IMG/VR virus record: IMGVR_UViG_3300013126_000241
Coordinates: 1 to 24,246 of that record
Origin: a virus
Reading direction: 5' to 3' (one strand)
DNA length: 24,246 bases
A program made the translations under genes and the position numbers. This document shows positions 1-8,137 of this stretch, piece by piece (within the stretch, counting starts at the first letter, position 1; every line of letters starts with the position of its first letter). The notes below the pieces were generated by a model. That model had not been told where the DNA came from and searched no databases. It saw only the letters and a list, made by a program, of their open reading frames with translations.

Positions 1-2583
1 ACAGCAGCATTAAGTTATTCTGAAACTAATTATAATACAAGTCAAACATTATATTCAGGTTCTATTGTCGCAGTTGGACAATCGTTTGCTGTTCCTGCTG
101 TAACTGCACCAAACGGTTTTAGTTATAGAATGTCATCAGTTAAATTTTATCTTAAAAAGGTTGGTTCACCTACAGGTAATATACAAGTTGTGCTTAACAC
201 TCATTCAGGTACTTTTGGTACTTCTTCTATAGCAACAACTCCTATATTAGCAAAATCAAATACAATAGATATATCAACTTTAACAACATCATATCAGTTG
301 ATTGAATTCACATTTCCTTGGTGGTATCAATATCAATTTAATCCATCGACAAATTATCATATATCAGTTGAATATTCTGGTGGGGATGCTTCAAATTATC
401 TTAATGTAGCTTGTGATAGTAGTTCTTCTACTCACGCAGGTAACTTTTCATCTAAAACTGGTACAACTTGGACGGCTAATTCTTCTTTGGATTGTTGTTT
501 TTATGTTTATTATTTTAATATTATAGGCAATACTTCAACAGCAGGTAGATTTGCTTTACCTACAATGACAACAGAAAAAAATGATAGTTTGTTATTATAT
601 CAAATGGCTAATGCAGCCGCTTCAGTTCCGAGCATAATTGAAGGACCTGTTACATTAGTTGCTGGTAAAGATGGCACTGCTCATGCAGATGCTATGTCTT
701 GGGGATTTAAAAAAACTGCTGGTACAACTCCTAATAATGTATATGCTTCTGCACTTGGAACTTCTTGGAATCAATGTTCATCTGTAATAGCAGTAAATCC
801 ACCTGCTTCAGGTGCTTCTGTTATACCACCATATTGTGTTTCTGATAGTTCTGTTTATATATCACCTATGTCTGGTGCTGTTTATTTAACTGATGCAGCA
901 CCAATTACTACAGCAAATACAACAGTATTTGGAATTACAATAAATAGTAAATCAGTTGGTTCTGCAACAGGTGCAACAGTAACTTATGCTGATACAGGTA
1001 TAAATTCTTATCATGCTATGAGAAACGCTGATGGTGTCATAACTGCTAATGTTTGGGCTGGTAATACACAAGTTATAGCATCAAGAAATTTGTCAAATAG
1101 AAATATTTTATTTCATATTCAACCTTATCTTCCTGTTGATATTCAAACAACAGATTCTGTTTCATTGAATGGTTGTTGTGGAGTTGCAATAGGTTGGGCT
1201 TCTACAAATGCTACTGCATTAAAAGTTTGGCATGTCGGTGGTGCTAATACACCTTTAGGAGTTCAGCGACATCAACCTGCTATTATACATTCAAGTTATG
1301 CTATTCCTGCTGCATCTGATGGAGGATTATTGCAATCAACTGGAACATTAAATGCTGCTGCTGTAACTAATATTGGTTTTTTTGTTTCAGGAAAAGTTGT
1401 TCAACCTGACTGGTTGATGGGTTCTGTTTGGGCTTTAGATATAACTGTAGTTGCTGGTGGAAATTCAGTAGAGCCACTTGATATTAAAGGAATTGTTTCT
1501 GCCGCTGCTGAAGGACATGAAAGAAAGTCTGTAACACAACAAGGTTCTTCACAATTTATGATTTATCAACCATTACAAATAGGTGATGGTGGAACTAATC
1601 CTGTTTATCTTAAATTAGAATCAACTGCATTAGAATTCCCTAGACAATATAATAAAGCTGCTAAAACTGTAAACTATTGTTCTGTAGATAATGTTTGTGG
1701 TGTAACCTATTATGCAGGTGCTTCTGATACTATAATTCATAAGGATTCAGTCGTATCTTCATTATCAAAATATCATTGGGGATTTCATGCTAGTTCATCT
1801 GGTTCTGCTAATTATGATTTAACTGGATTGGCTGTTATTGGAGCTGGTACTGTTACATTAAATGCTAATGTAAATTTATCAGAGGTAACATGGAATGCTT
1901 GTGACCAAATAACATTTCCTGACAACACATTAACGTCTTGCTTATTTACTAAATCAAGTGCTACTTCTAATCAAGGTGCATTGTATATAACTGGTGCTAG
2001 TCAATCTGCACTACAAGCTTCTATTGATAAATTAATAGGATGTTCTTTCATTGATAATATATCACCGTCTGGTGCTTTAAGAATTGAATACACTGGTAGT
2101 ACTAGTTCTATATCTTTAAATTTTGGTAATTCTAATTTATTTTCAGGAAATACTAAAGATATTCTTTGGATGGCTCCTGCCTCTAGTCCTTTAACTTTGA
2201 ATCTTTCTAGTGGAACTAATCCTTCAACATATTCAGTAACAAATAGTAATACAGTTACATTTATTAACTCTAATACTTTTACTATTACAAATGTACCTGC
2301 TTCTTCTGAAGTTAGAGTTTTCAAGACTTCGGATTCTACTGAATTATGCGGAGTAGAGGATATAGGATTTTCTACTCCTTCAAATTGTTCTGTCGATAGC
2401 GACCCAGATAATGTAGGTAAATATAAATTAACATATACTCATTCTAATACAAGTCTTTCAATTTATGTTGTAGTTATAAATCTAAATTTTCAAGCATATA
2501 ATCAGAGTTATACATTAACAAATTCTACTCAATCTTTACTTGTATCCTTAATATCGGATAGACAGTATATCAACCCAACTTAA
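1..2583 (+). CDS. Tail fibre / adhesin protein, 5' end outside window
   Basis: The frame is open from base 1, so the gene begins upstream; 860 residues are visible. The ATG at 130 is internal: the residues before it (including GSIVAVGQSFAVP) continue the same domain. Visible residues about 20-175 resemble the beta-sandwich often seen in phage fibres (SVKFYLKKVGSPTGN, then HSGTFGTSS, then VEYSGGDASNYLNV). The middle is Ala/Gly/Ser/Thr-rich. Residues about 600-750 look like short beta-helix-type rungs rich in N, S and T, and the end carries an ITNVPASSEVRVFKTSDSTE module like those in other fibre proteins. There is no signal peptide or membrane segment in view. The role as a virion adhesin is inferred from domain style and neighbours; exact receptor unknown. 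Confidence 0.75.
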   Translation, partial: TAALSYSETNYNTSQTLYSGSIVAVGQSFAVPAVTAPNGFSYRMSSVKFYLKKVGSPTGNIQVVLNTHSGTFGTSSIATTPILAKSNTIDISTLTTSYQLIEFTFPWWYQYQFNPSTNYHISVEYSGGDASNYLNVACDSSSSTHAGNFSSKTGTTWTANSSLDCCFYVYYFNIIGNTSTAGRFALPTMTTEKNDSLLLYQMANAAASVPSIIEGPVTLVAGKDGTAHADAMSWGFKKTAGTTPNNVYASALGTSWNQCSSVIAVNPPASGASVIPPYCVSDSSVYISPMSGAVYLTDAAPITTANTTVFGITINSKSVGSATGATVTYADTGINSYHAMRNADGVITANVWAGNTQVIASRNLSNRNILFHIQPYLPVDIQTTDSVSLNGCCGVAIGWASTNATALKVWHVGGANTPLGVQRHQPAIIHSSYAIPAASDGGLLQSTGTLNAAAVTNIGFFVSGKVVQPDWLMGSVWALDITVVAGGNSVEPLDIKGIVSAAAEGHERKSVTQQGSSQFMIYQPLQIGDGGTNPVYLKLESTALEFPRQYNKAAKTVNYCSVDNVCGVTYYAGASDTIIHKDSVVSSLSKYHWGFHASSSGSANYDLTGLAVIGAGTVTLNANVNLSEVTWNACDQITFPDNTLTSCLFTKSSATSNQGALYITGASQSALQASIDKLIGCSFIDNISPSGALRIEYTGSTSSISLNFGNSNLFSGNTKDILWMAPASSPLTLNLSSGTNPSTYSVTNSNTVTFINSNTFTITNVPASSEVRVFKTSDSTELCGVEDIGFSTPSNCSVDSDPDNVGKYKLTYTHSNTSLSIYVVVINLNFQAYNQSYTLTNSTQSLLVSLISDRQYINPT

Positions 2584-2585
2584 AA

Positions 2586-2593
2586 TATAAATA
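2586..2593 (+). promoter_or_regulatory. T4-type late promoter box TATAAATA
   Basis: A perfect TATAAATA octamer lies three bases after the stop of the fibre gene and 63 bases before the next start. There is no sigma70 -35 box, as expected for T4 late promoters, which are read by the gp55-type sigma with gp33 and the clamp. Confidence 0.6.
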
Positions 2594-2607
2594 AACAGAA
2601 GGAACTA

Positions 2608-2619
2608 ATGAATAGATAA
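2608..2619 (+). promoter_or_regulatory. Possible three-codon leader ORF
   Basis: AGAAGGA (2597-2603) is followed four bases later by ATG AAT AGA TAA. The ORF overlaps the 5' arm of a 6-bp inverted repeat (ATAGAT 2612-2617, ATCTAT 2630-2635). It could be a minimal leader peptide between the late promoter and the gene at 2657, or chance. Confidence 0.2.
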
Positions 2620-2656
2620 TCTTAATTTAATCTATCTCACTATAAAGGACAAAAAC

Positions 2657-4144
2657 ATGGCTTATTTTATCGCAGCTAACATGCTAACAGACCCAGATAA
2701 TCTAATTTACTTTGCTGGTGCCTCTGGTTCGGCTCCCGCATCTGGTAATATGATTATCAACTACACAGCAAAAACAATTCAACTTAAACTTGGTGCTACT
2801 GGTGCTGGAGCTGTTCTTGTTGATACTGGTGGAGCTACCCTCAAATGTGTATATTCGAAGCTGAAAGAAGTTTGGAAATCAGATACAACTTTAATTAAGT
2901 TTCCGTTTCCAATGCTTCCAATTACTGATGAACAGTTCGAACTTATAAACGGGTGGGACTTTGCTGATACAACTACAAGACAACTCATTCGAACTGGTGG
3001 TTGGGCCCTAAAATCTGTAGATGGAACTCAAACATACGAAGAATATGCTGGTGTTATAACACTCGGTTCTCTAGCCGATACAGCTCATCAAATTTATTAT
3101 TCACAAACAGCTCTAACTTCAATAGCGGCTACAGGTTTAACTTCTATCTTTGCACTTACAGGCCCGGTAAACCAAGCTGTTAAAATATATGGGGATGCTA
3201 GTCATGGTAACTTTGACTATAAATCTTATATGAAGTTATTTGTTCGTTCTTATGGAGCTTTATATTCAGACGCATCATTAACAGATATTGGTGTTACTTC
3301 ATTAACGTATCAATGTTATCGTTTCCCTCTTTCGTCATCAACAGACTTAAAAGCTATCAACAGTAATCCAACAACTGGTGTCTATGGTGGAATGTCTATA
3401 AACTGGTTTGCTACACCTCAAAGTAAAACTGCTACAATTGCTGCTAACTATAATGTTATTATAGACGCTAATAATGGCACAGCCCAACAAGCTTACGAAT
3501 ATGTTCAATACACTTTGCGTTATGGACAAAGATCTGATATTGATACAGACGCTTCTCACACAATGTATGGTGAAGTTACACCTTCACTATTAAAGTTTGT
3601 TGGTGATAACTTATATGTAATTTATCAATCAACAGGGGCTACAGGTGGTGTTTGGGTTGACAATATCGCCGCTGTAGATAAAAACTCAGTTTACTTTTAT
3701 GACAATACAAATACCGAAAACAAATTTCCATACCAAGCGGTTTTACGTTTGAACTTTGGTGATAATATTGTATCCGATACAAAAACAAAGTTTACTGTTT
3801 TTTATGCTAATGACGATGCACCTGGAGATAATACAGGTAGAGATTACGGTACAATAAATGCTATGATTGTTAAAGATGCTGATAGTAATGACATATCATA
3901 CACTATAGAAACATTCGCTGGTTCGGCATCATTAATTTCAAATAAGTATTACGATTTTACTTATGATTATGATGGAAACGCACAACGTGGAACAGGTGCA
4001 AAAGGAACAGATGCCCCATTTGTCGCTGTAGCAATTGGCTTAACAACTTCGCAATTTGTTAAGGCGACTGGTACAATCGGTAAATCTAAATCGAATGCAG
4101 CGGCACTTATTTCCTCACTTGAAAGAAATTATCAGAATTTATAA
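2657..4144 (+). CDS. Virion structural protein, probably tail or fibre
   Basis: The 495-residue product starts at an ATG preceded by AAAGGA at good spacing. The N-terminal 130 residues resemble a type that recurs in large tailed phages: I recognise the style IYFAGASGSAP, an aromatic/charged stretch around KEVWKSDTTLIKFPFPM and then ITDEQFELINGWDFAD. The rest is beta-rich with many N, T, Y and G residues, typical of secreted or virion proteins, with no transmembrane segment. It sits between two other virion genes, has its own late box upstream and a strong terminator just after its stop, so it may be a single-gene late unit. A structural role is likely; the exact position in the particle is not shown by the sequence. 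Confidence 0.7.
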   Translation: MAYFIAANMLTDPDNLIYFAGASGSAPASGNMIINYTAKTIQLKLGATGAGAVLVDTGGATLKCVYSKLKEVWKSDTTLIKFPFPMLPITDEQFELINGWDFADTTTRQLIRTGGWALKSVDGTQTYEEYAGVITLGSLADTAHQIYYSQTALTSIAATGLTSIFALTGPVNQAVKIYGDASHGNFDYKSYMKLFVRSYGALYSDASLTDIGVTSLTYQCYRFPLSSSTDLKAINSNPTTGVYGGMSINWFATPQSKTATIAANYNVIIDANNGTAQQAYEYVQYTLRYGQRSDIDTDASHTMYGEVTPSLLKFVGDNLYVIYQSTGATGGVWVDNIAAVDKNSVYFYDNTNTENKFPYQAVLRLNFGDNIVSDTKTKFTVFYANDDAPGDNTGRDYGTINAMIVKDADSNDISYTIETFAGSASLISNKYYDFTYDYDGNAQRGTGAKGTDAPFVAVAIGLTTSQFVKATGTIGKSKSNAAALISSLERNYQNL

Positions 4145-4170
4145 TTTCAATAATTTATATACTTCACTTC

Positions 4171-4204
4171 AAAAGGTGTTTATGTTTTTCATAAACACCT
4201 TTTT
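4171..4204 (+). terminator. Rho-independent terminator, probably bidirectional
   Basis: An 11-bp perfect stem AGGTGTTTATG (4174-4184) / CATAAACACCT (4190-4200) with a TTTTT loop is followed by TTTT on the + strand. It is preceded by AAA, giving a T run on the other strand, so it could stop transcripts from both directions. Confidence 0.9.
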
Positions 4205-4207
4205 CAT

Positions 4208-4215
4208 TATAAATA
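4208..4215 (+). promoter_or_regulatory. T4-type late promoter box TATAAATA
   Basis: A perfect TATAAATA lies four bases after the terminator T run and 35 bases before the ATG at 4251. Terminator then late box then gene is a typical boundary between late units. Confidence 0.75.
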
Positions 4216-4250
4216 ATTACAAAACGAATCCACAGTAAAAGGATATACAA

Positions 4251-5834
4251 ATGCATTCAAACTATATTCAACTCCCGCCAGACGGTGTTGGTAAACAAGT
4301 TATAGCCAGAAAAATTTATATCATTAAAGTTCAGTCAACTACGAATTTTAGTATTGATCAAGAAATCTGGAATGGTGTTGACGATTCTTTTCTAATAAAG
4401 AAAATTAATCCAGATGCAAATGTTCTGTATTGTATGTATCATAATGCAAACAATGAAGGTGGATCGAGTTCGTTATTTAACATTAACTCCACAATATATG
4501 ATATGCAAGGGGGAGTTCTTGGAAGTGTTTCTAGTACAACCGCTCCTTACTTTATGTATTACAATCTCAATTCAACTATTAGCTTTGATAATCCTTACAA
4601 TGGTCAGCTAGTAGATGCCGAAGGTCAGGCACTCGTTAGATTTGCTGAAGGATCACAATTACTCGATGCTAAAGGTATTTCAAAACAAAGCCAAGAAACA
4701 CCGATCGGTATTTACAGTTATTCTTCATCAGCTAGTTGGTTTGATAACTGTTCTGCAATTAAATCTGGTACTTCAAATGCCGAGTTTAATACTTCTTTAC
4801 CACCGCATTCGATAAAATTAACAACAGATACTGCTAGTGGTGATACTGTTACATTTACCACAAACAAGTGGCACGATCGACCTTCGGGTCGTGCCATTAA
4901 CATTACAACAAAGCTAATTATTGGTGATGCAGGTAAAACCAATCTTAAACGTGAATGGGGATACTTCGATGATAATAATGGATTGTTCTTTAGGTTAGAT
5001 GGAACAGTTTTATCTATCGTACGAAGAACCAATTATACCGGTGTTGTTAATGATGAAGTTGTTACTCAAACAAATTGGTCTGATGATACGATGGATGGTA
5101 CAGGAATATCGAAGGAAGTTATTGATATTAATTCTTTAACAACATATTGGTTTGATATATATGCTGGTGTTCGTGGGCGGATAGGAGTATATGGTAAAAC
5201 AGGTAAGAGAATATTGTTACATACATTCACTAAATCCGGAGTTACTGTAGCTTCATCTTCATTGCCAATTAGAATTACTCAAACTAATACTGATTCTGTT
5301 ATATCTCAAAGCACTATGTATCTTCAATCTGCCAATATATTTTGTGAAGGTGAAAATAGAAGTCAAACATTGGTATACGAGGGTTCTGGAAATATCATAA
5401 CAAACTGTACAAGTGCGGTTTGGACTCCACTTTTTTCAATAAGACCAACAACAGATTCTAATCATGCAATTTTATTACCTAAACTTATTTCAATATCATC
5501 AACCGTTAATGGGGATAGCACAAAAGATGGCAGAGTAAAAGTTGAAATATTCAAAAATGCTACCCTGACTGGTTCAAATTATAACACAATAAAAACTGGT
5601 TCAAAATTTGAGTATGATAAGTCTTCAACAGCGGGAAGTGGCGGAGTTGCTATTACAGAACACTTTGTTAAAGGTACACAGAATCTGGAACTGAATCAAT
5701 TCTTCTCTTACTTGGATGAAAACTTACTTGAAACTGCTACAGGAATAAAACCAACATACACGATTATGGTAAAAGCTATTCTCGAACCATGTGATGTTAT
5801 TGGTGCTATGATATGGGAAGAAATACAAATTTAA
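4251..5834 (+). CDS. Virion structural protein, probably tail-associated
   Basis: The 527-residue product starts at the ATG after AAAAGGATATACAA, a good ribosome binding site. Residues about 160-360 form a recognisable virion module: SASWFDNCSAIKSGTSNAEF, then REWGYFDDNNGLFFRLDGTVLS and a WFDIYAGVRGRIGVYGKTG strand pair. I have seen this style in structural proteins of large phages, where it looks like a beta-sandwich. The C-terminal 150 residues are also beta-rich and end in VIGAMIWEEIQI. There is no signal peptide or coiled coil. It is first in the transcription unit from the late box at 4208 and is followed one base later by the next tail gene, so the two are probably translationally coupled. 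Assembly role unassigned. Confidence 0.7.
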   Translation: MHSNYIQLPPDGVGKQVIARKIYIIKVQSTTNFSIDQEIWNGVDDSFLIKKINPDANVLYCMYHNANNEGGSSSLFNINSTIYDMQGGVLGSVSSTTAPYFMYYNLNSTISFDNPYNGQLVDAEGQALVRFAEGSQLLDAKGISKQSQETPIGIYSYSSSASWFDNCSAIKSGTSNAEFNTSLPPHSIKLTTDTASGDTVTFTTNKWHDRPSGRAINITTKLIIGDAGKTNLKREWGYFDDNNGLFFRLDGTVLSIVRRTNYTGVVNDEVVTQTNWSDDTMDGTGISKEVIDINSLTTYWFDIYAGVRGRIGVYGKTGKRILLHTFTKSGVTVASSSLPIRITQTNTDSVISQSTMYLQSANIFCEGENRSQTLVYEGSGNIITNCTSAVWTPLFSIRPTTDSNHAILLPKLISISSTVNGDSTKDGRVKVEIFKNATLTGSNYNTIKTGSKFEYDKSSTAGSGGVAITEHFVKGTQNLELNQFFSYLDENLLETATGIKPTYTIMVKAILEPCDVIGAMIWEEIQI

Positions 5835-5835
5835 T

Positions 5836-6522
5836 ATGCTAATTTATGATTACGGACATTGGGATTATTGGGATTTAAACCATAAAGTTACTTTTGATGG
5901 TGAAAATAAACTAATATATATCTCCGATGGAATAACTGAAATTGATGTTAAAACCGACCTTTATTCATCTTGGAAAGAATGGTCGTTATTAAGAGATAAT
6001 ACCAAATATCCACAGGCGATGAGTTCTATTGGTGGTGAACCTCTTCCAGGTGGCAGGTTTGTTGGTGGTACTTTCTTCCTTTTAAATGGTTGGAGAATTA
6101 GAACATGGGAAGGTAACCATACTTTAACTCTAACTGGTAATATGTTTACACAAGAAGGGGATCCTGTTTTTATTCCAACTCTAGAATCTTGGACAATTAC
6201 AATTAACTCCTTCCAATCTACGTTAATCGATGGTGTTAGTGGTCTTACTTCAACACAAGATGCTAAATTAATGGGGTTACCAACTTCAACTTTAACAACT
6301 GAAGAACACAACCAACTAATGAGTATTCCATCTTCCGGAGCTCAACTTAATATTTCTGGATTAACTCAAGTAGAACATGATAAATTAATGAGTTTAGTTA
6401 ATGCTAATGTGCAAGACATAATCGACGGAGTATGGGATAAAGTTTTACCTAATGGTCAAACAGCCAAAGATTATATTGTTTATAAACTTCTTACAACAAA
6501 TAAATTTATAGCATTACAATAG
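5836..6522 (+). CDS. Tail/baseplate-associated structural protein
   Basis: The 228-residue product begins one base after the previous stop, with only a distant purine-rich stretch upstream, so translational coupling is likely. Residues 1-110 match a conserved tailed-phage structural module: DLYSSWKEW, then NTKYPQAMSSIGGEPLPGG, FVGGTFFLLNGWRIRTWEG and GNMFTQEGDPVFIPT. Residues 140-195 hold three copies of a short helical motif (LTSTQDAKLMGLP, LTTEEHNQLMSIP, LTQVEHDKLMSLV), then DIIDGVWDKVLPNGQTAKDY. Such a head plus helical stalk suits an oligomeric tail attachment protein. The stop is TAG. Family membership is from pattern memory; the exact role is inference. Confidence 0.7.
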   Translation: MLIYDYGHWDYWDLNHKVTFDGENKLIYISDGITEIDVKTDLYSSWKEWSLLRDNTKYPQAMSSIGGEPLPGGRFVGGTFFLLNGWRIRTWEGNHTLTLTGNMFTQEGDPVFIPTLESWTITINSFQSTLIDGVSGLTSTQDAKLMGLPTSTLTTEEHNQLMSIPSSGAQLNISGLTQVEHDKLMSLVNANVQDIIDGVWDKVLPNGQTAKDYIVYKLLTTNKFIALQ

Positions 6523-6528
6523 GTAAAC

Positions 6529-6624
6529 ATGAGCTATCAACATTTTTGTGACCAATGTGGGGCAACATGGATTTTCAATTCTGCTACTTGCCCTAGTTGT
6601 GGTTCTATCATCAAACAATCATAA
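6529..6624 (+). CDS. 31-residue zinc-ribbon miniprotein
   Basis: The ATG lies six bases after the TAG of the previous gene, with AGGTAAAC before it. It encodes MSYQHFCDQCGATWIFNSAT followed by CPSCGSIIKQS, a complete four-cysteine zinc-ribbon knuckle pair: C7-x2-C10 and C21-x2-C24. The CxxCGxxW...CPxCGS layout is typical of rubredoxin-like or zinc-ribbon fragments found in ribosomal, transcription and regulatory proteins. The coding sequence is clean and fits exactly between the flanking gene and the late box at 6632. Too short for any enzymatic role; it may bind a protein or nucleic acid. Function unknown. Confidence 0.75.
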   Translation: MSYQHFCDQCGATWIFNSATCPSCGSIIKQS

Positions 6625-6631
6625 TTCTACC

Positions 6632-6639
6632 AATAAATA
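6632..6639 (+). promoter_or_regulatory. Late promoter-like box AATAAATA
   Basis: AATAAATA is one base off TATAAATA and 35 bases before the ATG at 6675, the same spacing as the box at 4208. It lies in the loop between a 6-bp inverted repeat TTCTAC (6625-6630) / GTAGAA (6641-6646). Confidence 0.45.
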
Positions 6640-6674
6640 AGTAGAAGTAAAATAAATTTATTGGATTGTAACTT

Positions 6675-7256
6675 ATGAAAAGTAAACAAATAAAAGACCT
6701 TCCAAAAACTTCCTACAACGATTCTGGTGAAGTTCCATTTTCCCTTCAAGGTGTTACATATAAAATAAAAGCTAGGGATTTAGCACCTGTTAGATCTTTT
6801 CATGGTAGGACAGGTGACATAACTCTAGAATCAACTGAAGTGTCTGGGGCTATGGCTTTTCACCTAGATATAAATTCTGATCCGCATCCACAATATCTTA
6901 AAACAGTTGGAGGTGCTTTAACAGATTTAGATAATGATAAATCAAACAAATTAGCAGCCATTACAGATGTAACTACCGAAACGTATACTGTTCAAACTTC
7001 AGATCTAGATAAGTTTATAACATTTTCAAGTTCGGCAGTAACTGCTTGTGTTATTACATTACCACCTGCTAGTGGATATTCTGATGGATTTAAAGCTAGA
7101 GTTTGGAATCAGTCCCCATTAGTTAGCGAAGTTACATTCTCTGGAACTTACCTTACACCTTCAGGAACAAAATTAACACAATATAAAGATGTACTCTTAA
7201 TGGTTAGAAATATTAATGATTCATATAAATGGTTTATTTCAACTGGATTAACTTAA
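6675..7256 (+). CDS. Tail fibre protein with GRTGD and DPHPQY motifs
   Basis: The 193-residue product carries two signatures of phage fibre stalks: SFHGRTGDITLESTEV (residues about 40-55), the usual x-x-GRTGDVxL turn repeat, and NSDPHPQYL (about 67-75). An N-terminal KSKQIKDLPKTSY segment resembles the attachment end of short fibre proteins. The C-terminal 90 residues form a small beta domain (TVQTSDLDKFITFSSSAV, then ITLPPASGYSDGFKARVWNQ) of the kind that ends many fibres. The ribosome binding site is weak (TTGGA ten bases before the ATG). It is followed by the ferritin gene 11 bases after its stop, so both are probably on one late transcript. Confidence 0.8.
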   Translation: MKSKQIKDLPKTSYNDSGEVPFSLQGVTYKIKARDLAPVRSFHGRTGDITLESTEVSGAMAFHLDINSDPHPQYLKTVGGALTDLDNDKSNKLAAITDVTTETYTVQTSDLDKFITFSSSAVTACVITLPPASGYSDGFKARVWNQSPLVSEVTFSGTYLTPSGTKLTQYKDVLLMVRNINDSYKWFISTGLT

Positions 7257-7267
7257 AAGGATAATAT

Positions 7268-7750
7268 ATGTTAAACGAAAAAGTTCTTCAAGCTCTTACA
7301 TTTCAAATGCAACATGAGAAACAAAACTCTTATGTTTATCGTTCTTTCTCTGGTATCGCTGATTATCTTTCTTTGACTGGTACTACTTCTTGGTTCAAGA
7401 AACAGTCTGATGAAGAAAACAATCACTTCGAGATAATTGCTAATTACATTCAAGACCAAGGTCATATTCCACATCTTCTAAACATAATGGAACAAGTACC
7501 ACAAAATCTTACCTTGTTTGATATGTTTTCTAGAACCGTAGAAATCGAATTAAATACAACTGAAATGTTGAAACAAGTTTCATTTATTTGTAAAGAAGAA
7601 AATGATGACCAAACGTACCAAATGATTTTAGGTCTTTTGACTGAACAAATAGAAGAGGTTAAAATGGTAACTGATATTTTTAATCGAATTCAATTAGCAG
7701 GAACTGGTTTTGGAACAATAATTATAGACCAAGAATTAGGTCAAAGATAG
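7268..7750 (+). CDS. ftnA: Non-haem ferritin (FtnA-like), complete ferroxidase centre
   Basis: The 160-residue product matches the bacterial non-haem ferritin family (E. coli FtnA is 165 residues) along its length, including an AGTGFGTIIIDQEL tail like the LAGKSGEGLYFIDKEL end of FtnA. Ferroxidase ligands fall at the same numbers as in FtnA: E17, Y24, E50, H53, E94, Q127 and E130, plus the third-site residues E49, E126 and E129. It should oxidise Fe(II) with oxygen or peroxide and store Fe(III) in a 24-subunit shell in the cytoplasm. The haem-binding Met of bacterioferritin is not evident. AAAAGGA lies six bases before the ATG. It follows a tail-fibre gene on what looks like a late transcript. 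Identity is strong; why the phage carries it is inference. Confidence 0.93.
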   Translation: MLNEKVLQALTFQMQHEKQNSYVYRSFSGIADYLSLTGTTSWFKKQSDEENNHFEIIANYIQDQGHIPHLLNIMEQVPQNLTLFDMFSRTVEIELNTTEMLKQVSFICKEENDDQTYQMILGLLTEQIEEVKMVTDIFNRIQLAGTGFGTIIIDQELGQR

Positions 7751-7792
7751 TCTTCTTCTATATTTTATCCTGCCCCGCAAATTTATGAATTT

Positions 7793-7821
7793 ATTATAAC
7801 ACAGGAATTAGAGCTTGTCAA
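7793..7821 (-). promoter_or_regulatory. Antisense sigma70 promoter, perfect consensus
   Basis: On the minus strand TTGACA (7821-7816) and TATAAT (7798-7793) are separated by exactly 17 bases, and the -10 is preceded by TGT, an extended -10. Transcription would start near 7786 and run antisense into the ferritin gene. No minus-strand gene is visible, so it would make an antisense or regulatory RNA if active. Confidence 0.6.
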
Positions 7822-7860
7822 GTTTAATTCGACAAAAAACTCAAACGAAGGAATAATTTA

Positions 7861-8025
7861 ATGAATCAAGAAAAACTAAACAAATTAAAGAATTTTTCAT
7901 ACAAAGTTCTTTTGACTATACCAGTTATTGTATATGGATTTTATTCCACGTTTATTCATCCAATTTTAAAGTTTTTAGGTAATAGAAAGATGTTTTTACC
8001 GGTGGTGAAACTATGGAAGAATTAA
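7861..8025 (+). CDS. 54-residue membrane peptide
   Basis: GAAGGA (7847-7852) lies eight bases before the ATG. The product begins with a Lys-rich amphipathic head (MNQEKLNKLKNFSYK), then one hydrophobic segment (residues about 15-31, VLLTIPVIVYGFYSTFI), a HPILKFLG turn and a basic tail. It overlaps the next micro-gene by 13 bases in a different frame. The layout K-[IV]-[LI]-[LI]-T-(I)-P-V ... P-[IL]-[LI] recurs in the next gene, which suggests an ancient duplication. A single-pass or hairpin inner-membrane protein is likely; role unknown (lysis, superinfection or host membrane modification are possibilities without direct evidence). Confidence 0.65.
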   Translation: MNQEKLNKLKNFSYKVLLTIPVIVYGFYSTFIHPILKFLGNRKMFLPVVKLWKN

Positions 8026-8132
8026 AAAGTATAATAGCAAAAATCATTTTAACACCAGTAGCAATTATCGTTGGTATTATCTCCGCAGTAATAATTCTTT
8101 TTGACCCATTAATTATCCTCTGGAAAAAATAA
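8013..8132 (+). CDS. 39-residue membrane peptide
   Basis: The ATG lies inside the end of the previous gene, preceded by GGTGGTGAAACT as ribosome binding site. The protein is almost entirely one hydrophobic stretch: a short charged head MEELKSIIAK, then ILTPVAIIVGIISAVIILF and DPLIILWKK. It resembles the 54-residue neighbour in head-TPV-membrane-P-I/L layout. The gene ends six bases before the stem of the terminator at 8138. Inner-membrane location is likely from composition; function unknown. Confidence 0.6.
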   Translation: MEELKSIIAKIILTPVAIIVGIISAVIILFDPLIILWKK

Positions 8133-8137
8133 TTTAG

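Noticed and set aside
939-946. AATAAATA late-type box inside the first fibre gene
   Set aside because: In mid coding sequence with no start or terminator near; expected by chance in AT-rich DNA.
7829-7857. Sigma70-like TCGACA - 17 - AATAAT before the 54-residue gene
   Set aside because: Two mismatches, and the start would fall at or after the ATG, leaving no leader with the ribosome binding site.
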